NCBI RefSeq assembly: GCF_003014475.1
Contig: NZ_PYGJ01000009.1
Span: forward strand, 62,001 to 126,000
Source of the DNA: Shimia abyssi
Lineage (GTDB): Bacteria; Pseudomonadota; Alphaproteobacteria; Rhodobacterales; Rhodobacteraceae
Reading direction: 5' to 3'
Length of the DNA stretch: 64,000 nucleotides
In this document: in pieces, positions 58,610 to 64,000 of the stretch
Position numbering within the stretch: position 1 is the stretch's first letter
How the letters are laid out: the number at the start of each line of letters is the position of its first letter
The notes under the pieces: generated by a model
What the model saw: the letters and a program-made list of their open reading frames with translations, nothing else
Database searches by the model: none
Told to the model about the DNA's origin: nothing
Program-made: the position numbers and the translations under genes

Positions 58610-60373
58610 ATGACAGCCAAGACGGAGCAATTTTCGCACGCGCGAACCGAGGCAGTCAAAACCATCGAGTTGGCCGAAATGCCAGACCCGGGCGAGCCCG
58701 GTTTGCGGGCGCTTCTGCGCCGTCGCGCCATTGTTATCCGATTTATGATCGTATCCTCCGGAGTAATCCGGGACCCGGTCGTCATCCTGACCCTGCTGGC
58801 CAGCCTCAGCCGCTCTGGCATGATATTCGCCATCAACGAAACCGCACAGTCGATCGGTACGGGCAACGGGTTTGGTTGGTCGGTGCAATTGTTGCTCCTG
58901 TGCGCTGTAACATTGATCGTGTCGGGATATTTCCAGCGCATTCGCGCCTTTCGCCTGATCGTCGCCATCGACCGCGCCTTACAGCGCCGCATGGTGTCGC
59001 GCTTGTTGCGGGCGAATGTCGATTTCCTGCTCTCCAGCTCGCATGGCCAGGTTTATTCGGCCATGACCCGCGAAGTGCGCGAGGTTTCAGGTGCGGTTGT
59101 CAATGTCATCGAAGCGGTCGAGGCCATTGTGGTTCTCGGCTTGGCTGTGCCTTACTTGTTTTATGTCTCGCCCATCGCAGGCACGGCTGCGATTGGTGCG
59201 TTTGCCTTCGGTCTGGTTGGATATTTCTTCCTCGATTTGCCAGCACGCGCCAGCAACCTGCGCGCGTCAAAGGCGTTTGGCGCGTATTGCGACCGGGTTG
59301 GCGACATGTTGTCGGGCTGGCGCGAATTGCGTCAGCGCCGCTCGCGCCGCGAGACTTTGGAACGTGATGCACTGGATACAATCGACGAGAACATTGCCAA
59401 TGTGATGCGGTCCGAGGTGTTTTATTCCGGCAGCACGGCGGTGGGCCAGTCGGCTATCATTATGCTGATGTGCTTTGTTGTTATCGCGATCCCGGTCATT
59501 CAGGGTGGGGACACCACCACCATGTTTCAGGTGCTCACCATTGTGTTCCTGACAAACGGACCAACCGAACTGTTGTTCAACATGATGCCGCGCCTGTCGC
59601 GCGCTGAAAACGGCTACTTCAAAATTCAATCGTTGGAAAAATCGCTCGAGAACGCTCAGTCGCACGCTCTGATGCATCCCGGCGAAACCAAGGATAGTTT
59701 TGAAAAAATAGAACTGCGATCTGTCGGTGTGGAAATCAGAGAGCTTGAAAAGCCGGATGCAGAACCCTTTGTGCTTGGCCCGATCGACCTGACGTTTGAG
59801 CCGGGGGAAACCGTGTTTATCTGTGGCGGCAATGGTTCTGGCAAAACCACGCTCATGTCGTTGATCACGGGATTGCGGCTTCCCGGCAGTGGCCAGATCC
59901 TGTTGGATGGGCAACCGTTGGATGATCAGTCCACCGGCACGTATCGAGAGCTGTTCTCGGGCGTCTTTAGCGGGTTCCACTTGTTCGAACGGGCCTACGG
60001 TTTTGACGATAATGAACTTAGTGAATTGAACCGCCGCATAACTCAGCTTGGGCTGAGCCAACGTGTCGCGATGGCCGAGGATCGCTTTTCCACAACATCG
60101 CTCTCTGCCGGGCAAAGCCGTCGTCTTGCGCTTGCGGTTGCGCTGGCTGAACAACGCCCCATCATTGTGCTCGATGAATTTGCGGCTGATCAGGACCCCG
60201 CCAACCGAGCGTTTTTCTACGATGTGCTCGTACCGGAACTCGCCGCTTCCGGCAGCCTCGTGATCGCAATCACGCATGACGACCACCAATTCCACAAATG
60301 CGACCGCCTGATCAAAATGGCAGCGGGCAAGATCATCTCAGACCAACGCCAAGAGCGTCAGGAACCAGTGTGA
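58610..60373 (+). CDS. SyrD/PvdE-type ABC exporter (fused membrane and ATPase domains)
   Basis: A 587-residue half-transporter: six transmembrane helices in residues about 50-345, then an ATPase domain with Walker A CGGNGSGKTT, signature TTSLSAGQSRRLALAVALAE, Walker B IIVLDEFAADQDP and switch histidine AITHDD. The overall look fits cyclic-peptide or siderophore exporters (SyrD/PvdE). ATG 58610 has AAAGGTG upstream. It overlaps the next gene by GTGA. In this locus it may move a glycolipid or peptide precursor. Confidence 0.85.
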   Translation: MTAKTEQFSHARTEAVKTIELAEMPDPGEPGLRALLRRRAIVIRFMIVSSGVIRDPVVILTLLASLSRSGMIFAINETAQSIGTGNGFGWSVQLLLLCAVTLIVSGYFQRIRAFRLIVAIDRALQRRMVSRLLRANVDFLLSSSHGQVYSAMTREVREVSGAVVNVIEAVEAIVVLGLAVPYLFYVSPIAGTAAIGAFAFGLVGYFFLDLPARASNLRASKAFGAYCDRVGDMLSGWRELRQRRSRRETLERDALDTIDENIANVMRSEVFYSGSTAVGQSAIIMLMCFVVIAIPVIQGGDTTTMFQVLTIVFLTNGPTELLFNMMPRLSRAENGYFKIQSLEKSLENAQSHALMHPGETKDSFEKIELRSVGVEIRELEKPDAEPFVLGPIDLTFEPGETVFICGGNGSGKTTLMSLITGLRLPGSGQILLDGQPLDDQSTGTYRELFSGVFSGFHLFERAYGFDDNELSELNRRITQLGLSQRVAMAEDRFSTTSLSAGQSRRLALAVALAEQRPIIVLDEFAADQDPANRAFFYDVLVPELAASGSLVIAITHDDHQFHKCDRLIKMAAGKIISDQRQERQEPV

Positions 60374-61137
60374 CCAACCCAGCTATTCCATCCGCGAGAA
60401 CCGCGCTGGCTCTGACCATTGGGTTGGCCAGCACAACCTTCGTTTTTGTAGTTGTGAATTACCTGATTTACACAGTGCGCTGGGAATTTGCCGTGCTCAA
60501 TCCCGCCTATATGGCGGAACAACCCCCAACAGTAAGTCGCGCAATTTCAGACCCTTCCATTGGCCCGTCCTTTGCTATGTGGATGGTGATCTGTGGTCCG
60601 CTTCTGGTCTTGGGTTTATCGCTGCAATACCACTCTTACCTCGGGGTGCTGAAACGTCAGGATATTGCAACCAAGGCACAGGTTTTTGGCCTTTCGGTGC
60701 TCACCGTACTGGCGCTGGTCTTTCAGGTTATGGCCTCGTCCGGAATGGTCATCCTCAGCCAGTTTCGGTTCCCGAATCATAACGACATGCATATGGTCGG
60801 CAGCTACCTGTTCTTCTTTTCTCAGGCATTCTTTACGTTTACGACATTCTTTGTCTCGCGCGCCTATAGTAAACTTGCCGCGCAGGGCGGGTTGCTCAGT
60901 GCACGCGCCTGCCGGTTCCGTGCCCGCCTGATCTGGTTGCCCGCGTTTCTGTCCGCCTTCTATCTCTTTCTCTTTGTAGCAAAAAGCTATTCCTTTGGCA
61001 CCATCGACGATGCGCTCTACCAGACTTATGTCACAGTCGAGCTGTTCTTGATGTCGTCATTCCTGATTTACATGATGGCCTGGGCGCCAGACAGCGTGAT
61101 TGCAATCCGTCGTTACTTGGCGTCCCGGTCCACCTGA
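60370..61137 (+). CDS. Polytopic membrane protein, possibly Frag1/DRAM/Sfk1-like
   Basis: A 255-residue protein with about six transmembrane helices. The segment FRFPNHNDMHMVGSYLFF resembles the D.H..G motif of the Frag1/DRAM/Sfk1 family; this is a weak match. Start is GTG at 60370, overlapping the exporter stop. Its end overlaps the converging phosphotransferase gene by 25 nt. Role unknown; probably a partner of the exporter. Confidence 0.6.
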   Translation: MTNPAIPSARTALALTIGLASTTFVFVVVNYLIYTVRWEFAVLNPAYMAEQPPTVSRAISDPSIGPSFAMWMVICGPLLVLGLSLQYHSYLGVLKRQDIATKAQVFGLSVLTVLALVFQVMASSGMVILSQFRFPNHNDMHMVGSYLFFFSQAFFTFTTFFVSRAYSKLAAQGGLLSARACRFRARLIWLPAFLSAFYLFLFVAKSYSFGTIDDALYQTYVTVELFLMSSFLIYMMAWAPDSVIAIRRYLASRST

Positions 61138-61721
61138 CGCAGCATCTGGGTCGCGCGTCGCATTCTTTGCAAGGCGGTGAAATGCGACAGGATCGCGAAC
61201 CCAGCCATGCCCACAGTAATTAGCCAGTTTCCCAGAAAACCCGCACCAATCAACATCGCACACAGATAGATCACACGCTCCAGCCGCTCAAAGAAATCAG
61301 GCCAGTCCTCGTTGCTGATCTCCATCTCGATCGCCGTGCGCGCCTTGGCATAGGACGTGATGACGCTGCCGGAAAAACACGCCAGCGCCAGTGGCCATAG
61401 GTCGTGCATATAGGCCACTGTCGCCAGCACGGCCAACTCCTGATAGCGGTCCACCATCGCGTCAAAATACCCGCCCGCCTTGCTGCGCATTTCCCGCCGC
61501 CGCGCCACGGCGCCATCAAGCGCGTCAAAGGCAAAGGCCACCGCCAGCGTGGCGCCGTACAAAACAGCCGAGCCGTGCAGCATATAGGCCCCAGACATCA
61601 ACAGGATCAGCACCAGCCCGGTGAACGTCACCTGATTGGGTGTAAACCCGGCCTTGACCAGCGGTGTCGACATCGACTCCCAGATCGGATCAATCTTTGC
61701 TTTCAACAACCCGTCAATCAT
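61113..61721 (-). CDS. CDP-alcohol phosphatidyltransferase
   Basis: A 202-residue membrane enzyme with the complete CDP-alcohol phosphotransferase signature D-x2-DG-x2-AR-x8-G-x3-D-x3-D in DALDGAVARRREMRSKAGG and the following FDAMVDR, and about five transmembrane helices. It would join a CDP-alcohol and a lipid or polyol alcohol. It follows the FGGY kinase by 13 nt on the same strand, so the pair may make and attach a phosphorylated polyol or sugar. Confidence 0.88.
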   Translation of the reverse strand: MIDGLLKAKIDPIWESMSTPLVKAGFTPNQVTFTGLVLILLMSGAYMLHGSAVLYGATLAVAFAFDALDGAVARRREMRSKAGGYFDAMVDRYQELAVLATVAYMHDLWPLALACFSGSVITSYAKARTAIEMEISNEDWPDFFERLERVIYLCAMLIGAGFLGNWLITVGMAGFAILSHFTALQRMRRATQMLRQVDRDAK

Positions 61722-61734
61722 TGCCTTGCTTCCC

Positions 61735-63279
61735 TTAGTCGTGCCGATAGCTTCGGATCACATCCCGCCGAATTTTGTCAAGCCGTTCTGCCCGCGCATC
61801 CATCAGCGCTGCTCGCGTTGGATCGGGGGCGTATTCGGCCTCTGCGCGCCCCTTAAGGCCCCGCGACGCCTCAGTTGCGCTTGTGGCCCAGCCCATCGCA
61901 GGCGCGGCCAGCGTTGCCGCCCCAAGCACGCCTGCGTGCCGTGCCGCACCCACGCGCAGTTCACGGTTCAGGCTGTCGGCCAGCAGTTGCGCAAACACCG
62001 GGTTGGCCGCAGCCCCTCCCACCAAAGCAATAGGGCCAGTCTGCTGTGCCCCACGCTCCTTGAGCACGTTCTCAAACGCCCACCGCAGGTTCAGCGCAAC
62101 CCCCTCGGCGCTCGCACGCATCATCGCCACCCGATCATGCGCCAGCCCCAGCCCGTGGAACGTGCCGCGCAGAGTGTGATCATCCACCGGCACCCGTTCA
62201 CCCGCCAACCACGGCAGGAAAAACGGATCATCCGGCTGTATCTCTCCCATATCTGCCACCGCGTCCGCCACCGGCTTGCCCAGCAATTGCGCCGCCCAGT
62301 CCAGCGCCGAGCCGGCGCTTTCCTGTGTGGCGATCAACAGCGGGCGGTACGCCAGCCCTGACGTAATCGTCGCATAGGCGTGTGGGATGCTCACCCGGCG
62401 GCTATCAAAGAACCCTGCGATCCACGCACTGGTGGCCATGCTGATATGCAGCGCGCCGTCCTCTACCTCACCGGTGCCCAGCGCCGCCGCCGTCACATCC
62501 GACGTGCCGCCAATCACTTCGACCTGTGCGCCCAGACCCAGCTCTTGCGCGGAAGTTGTCGTCAGCGTTCCAACCGGCGCGTCGCCCTGCACAATCGCGG
62601 GCAGCTTGTCCAACGGCACACCCGCCATCCGCGCCAGCGTACCCGACCACCCTTCGCGACCACGCCGCGTGTTCATCACCCATGTCAGGTTGGCCGATTC
62701 CGGAATGGTTGTGATCTCGCCGCAGGCCCTATGCACCAACCAATCGCGCACATCCAGAAACCATCGGGTCCGGTCAAACACGTCGGGTTCATGATCCCGC
62801 AACCACAGCATCTTGGCTGTCGGGTCCATCCCGTTCTGGGCCGGTGCGCCATTGGCCAGCGCCAGCCACAATAACCCCTTATCCAGTCGATACCCGCGAA
62901 TGCCCGGAAACCCGCCAACCAGTCGCCGCCCCTCAACCGCACCGCGCTTGTCCATCCATGTCAGGCAATTGCGCAACGGTATGCCGTTTTCATCCGCGCA
63001 AATGACACCGCATATCTGGCTGCAAAACACCACCGCGCCTACGCGCTCGCGCAATCCCGGCAGCGCCTCGTGCAAAGCTGCGACCGCCTGAACCAGCGCA
63101 GCCCACCAATCCTCGGGGGCCTGCTCGGCGCGTCCACCGGGCGCCAGATGCAGCGGATAGGGGGCCATACTGCGGGCAAGTATCGTCAGATCGCCGTCGA
63201 CCACCCCGGCCTTAACGCCCGAGGTGCCAAAGTCTGCCGATATCACCAGATCGCCGCGCGCCAATGCCCCGTTCCACAA
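61735..63279 (-). CDS. FGGY-family carbohydrate kinase (xylulokinase-like)
   Basis: A 514-residue sugar or polyol kinase: ISADFGTSGVKAGVVD phosphate-1 loop, CLTWMDKRG and the C-terminal IALVGGAAANPVFAQLLAD adenosine-binding motif. Length fits xylulokinase or ribulokinase types, but the substrate is not clear. The start is uncertain: TTG 63279 is listed; GTG 63246 would also leave an intact domain. The adjacent CDP-alcohol transferase suggests a product used in surface-polymer or lipid synthesis. Confidence 0.82.
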   Translation of the reverse strand: MWNGALARGDLVISADFGTSGVKAGVVDGDLTILARSMAPYPLHLAPGGRAEQAPEDWWAALVQAVAALHEALPGLRERVGAVVFCSQICGVICADENGIPLRNCLTWMDKRGAVEGRRLVGGFPGIRGYRLDKGLLWLALANGAPAQNGMDPTAKMLWLRDHEPDVFDRTRWFLDVRDWLVHRACGEITTIPESANLTWVMNTRRGREGWSGTLARMAGVPLDKLPAIVQGDAPVGTLTTTSAQELGLGAQVEVIGGTSDVTAAALGTGEVEDGALHISMATSAWIAGFFDSRRVSIPHAYATITSGLAYRPLLIATQESAGSALDWAAQLLGKPVADAVADMGEIQPDDPFFLPWLAGERVPVDDHTLRGTFHGLGLAHDRVAMMRASAEGVALNLRWAFENVLKERGAQQTGPIALVGGAAANPVFAQLLADSLNRELRVGAARHAGVLGAATLAAPAMGWATSATEASRGLKGRAEAEYAPDPTRAALMDARAERLDKIRRDVIRSYRHD

Positions 63280-63374
63280 TGGTTATTCTCTGAATGGGTC
63301 TGGCACGGTTCCCCTTGCCAGCGCAACCGCGCATATCTACTTGCGTTGTCATTCACATTTCGCAAGATGCACCC

Positions 63375-64000
63375 ATGACCAGCCCAGCACCTTCCCAAAC
63401 CACATTGCCCGACTTTGCCGATAACACCATGGATGTCGTGATCATGTGGGTTGACGACCAGTTTCCCGGATATCAGGACACGTTTAGCCAGTATTCGGAA
63501 ACGTCACATGACAAGAACCCGAACCGGACACGGGATAACCTCGAATTGTTGCGGTTCAATCTGCGCGCGCTGGATGCGTTTTTGCCCCAGATGCGCAACC
63601 TTTACCTCTTCACAATGCGTCCACAGGTGCCTGACTGGCTCAAGACAGACCACCCCAACCTGCGCGTTGTACACCACGACGAGGTGGCTGATCCCGCCAT
63701 TCTACCAACGTTCAATTCGTTTTCGATCATGTCGCATGTGCACCTGCTGCCGGGCCTGTCCGAACACTACTTGTTCCTCGAAGACGACATGATGCTGACC
63801 CGGCCCGATGTGTTGGAGGTCCTGCAACGCGACGGCCTGCCGCTTTCGATGTTTCGTGGCAAGATCACCAGGAACGCAGACGAGCTTCACCCTGAAAGGG
63901 ATGGCCCGTGGAACCACGCACTTGCCAATGCCAACCGTATCCTGAACGCGGCCTATGCGCCGTCACCCCGTGAATACGCCTTCCACGGACCGCGCCTTTT
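63375..64000 (+). CDS. Stealth-family phosphotransferase, C-terminus beyond window
   Basis: The first 208 residues of a Stealth-type protein, which transfer hexose-1-phosphate to make capsule-like polymers. The CR1 segment (MDVVIMWVDDQFPGY) is followed by the polar NPNRTRDNLELLRFNLRAL segment and the CR2-like block NSFSIMSHVHLLPGLSEHYLFLEDDMML with the acidic metal site. ATG 63375 is preferred; an inner ATG at 63429 starts directly at CR1. The frame is open to base 64000. Confidence 0.85.
   Translation, partial: MTSPAPSQTTLPDFADNTMDVVIMWVDDQFPGYQDTFSQYSETSHDKNPNRTRDNLELLRFNLRALDAFLPQMRNLYLFTMRPQVPDWLKTDHPNLRVVHHDEVADPAILPTFNSFSIMSHVHLLPGLSEHYLFLEDDMMLTRPDVLEVLQRDGLPLSMFRGKITRNADELHPERDGPWNHALANANRILNAAYAPSPREYAFHGPRL

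Noticed and set aside
1-64000. tRNA, rRNA, CRISPR arrays, insertion sequences or phage genes
   Set aside because: None seen: no T-loop signatures, regular spaced repeats, transposase motifs or phage structural genes were recognised.

Overview
The window reads as chromosomal DNA of a Rhodobacteraceae (Roseobacter-group) alphaproteobacterium. The reasons are the taurine genes tpa and xsc with a MocR-type TauR, a complete BoxR/BoxABC benzoyl-CoA epoxidation locus, the DUF3305-DUF3306-TorD formate dehydrogenase arrangement, COQ9, and non-pyrrolysine MttB homologues. I see no rRNA, tRNA, CRISPR array, transposase or phage gene. The genes are dense, with many ATGA/GTGA/TTGA overlaps.

Layout. (1) 1-7.9 kb, minus strand: taurine/sulfoacetaldehyde catabolism (aldehyde dehydrogenase, tpa, a GNAT acetyltransferase, tauR, xsc, pta truncated by the window edge). 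(2) 8.2-16.4 kb: housekeeping and stress genes (1-Cys peroxiredoxin, amidohydrolase and dienelactone hydrolase pair, pnp with its terminator, SGNH lipoprotein, membrane coiled-coil protein, rpsU, COQ9). (3) 16.5-29.8 kb: aerobic benzoate degradation through benzoyl-CoA 2,3-epoxide. It holds a FadJ-like fusion, a PaaG-like hydratase/isomerase, boxR, a thioesterase, boxA, boxB, boxC, a DUF309 gene, an alpha/beta hydrolase, benzoate-CoA ligase and a TRAP solute-binding protein. At least five promoter regions share a TGCA-N6-TGCA element that I read as the BoxR operator. A 57-residue cysteine-rich gene lies between boxB and boxA. (4) 30.1-34.2 kb: tungstate ABC transporter tupBCA and an SLC13-type permease. 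(5) 34.2-39.5 kb: minus-strand accessory genes (DUF6505, lipoate-ligase-like, Mrp/ApbC, DUF6494), a plus-strand haem protein and a large poly-ferredoxin on the minus strand. (6) 39.9-48.4 kb: Tat-exported membrane formate dehydrogenase (DUF3305, DUF3306, TorD-like chaperone, small Tat protein, fdhA, fdhB, fdhC), a WD40/cytochrome c protein and a 41-residue peptide. (7) 48.4-53.2 kb: an NtrC-like regulator that lacks the GAFTGA motif, its histidine kinase and a Tat multicopper oxidase. (8) 53.2-55.8 kb: GlxA/GbdR-type regulator and an MttB-family methyltransferase. (9) 55.9-64 kb: probable cell-surface glycoconjugate locus (two glycosyltransferases, ABC exporter, polytopic membrane protein, CDP-alcohol phosphotransferase, FGGY kinase, Stealth-type phosphotransferase cut by the window end).

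How it fits together. BoxC ring cleavage releases formate. The formate dehydrogenase downstream can oxidise it, and the tungstate importer between the two loci could supply its metal, so 16-48 kb may act as one benzoate-to-formate-to-quinone unit. BoxD, the semialdehyde dehydrogenase expected after BoxC, is not in the benzoate cluster. All start sites, functions and operators below come from reading the sequence; no searches were run.
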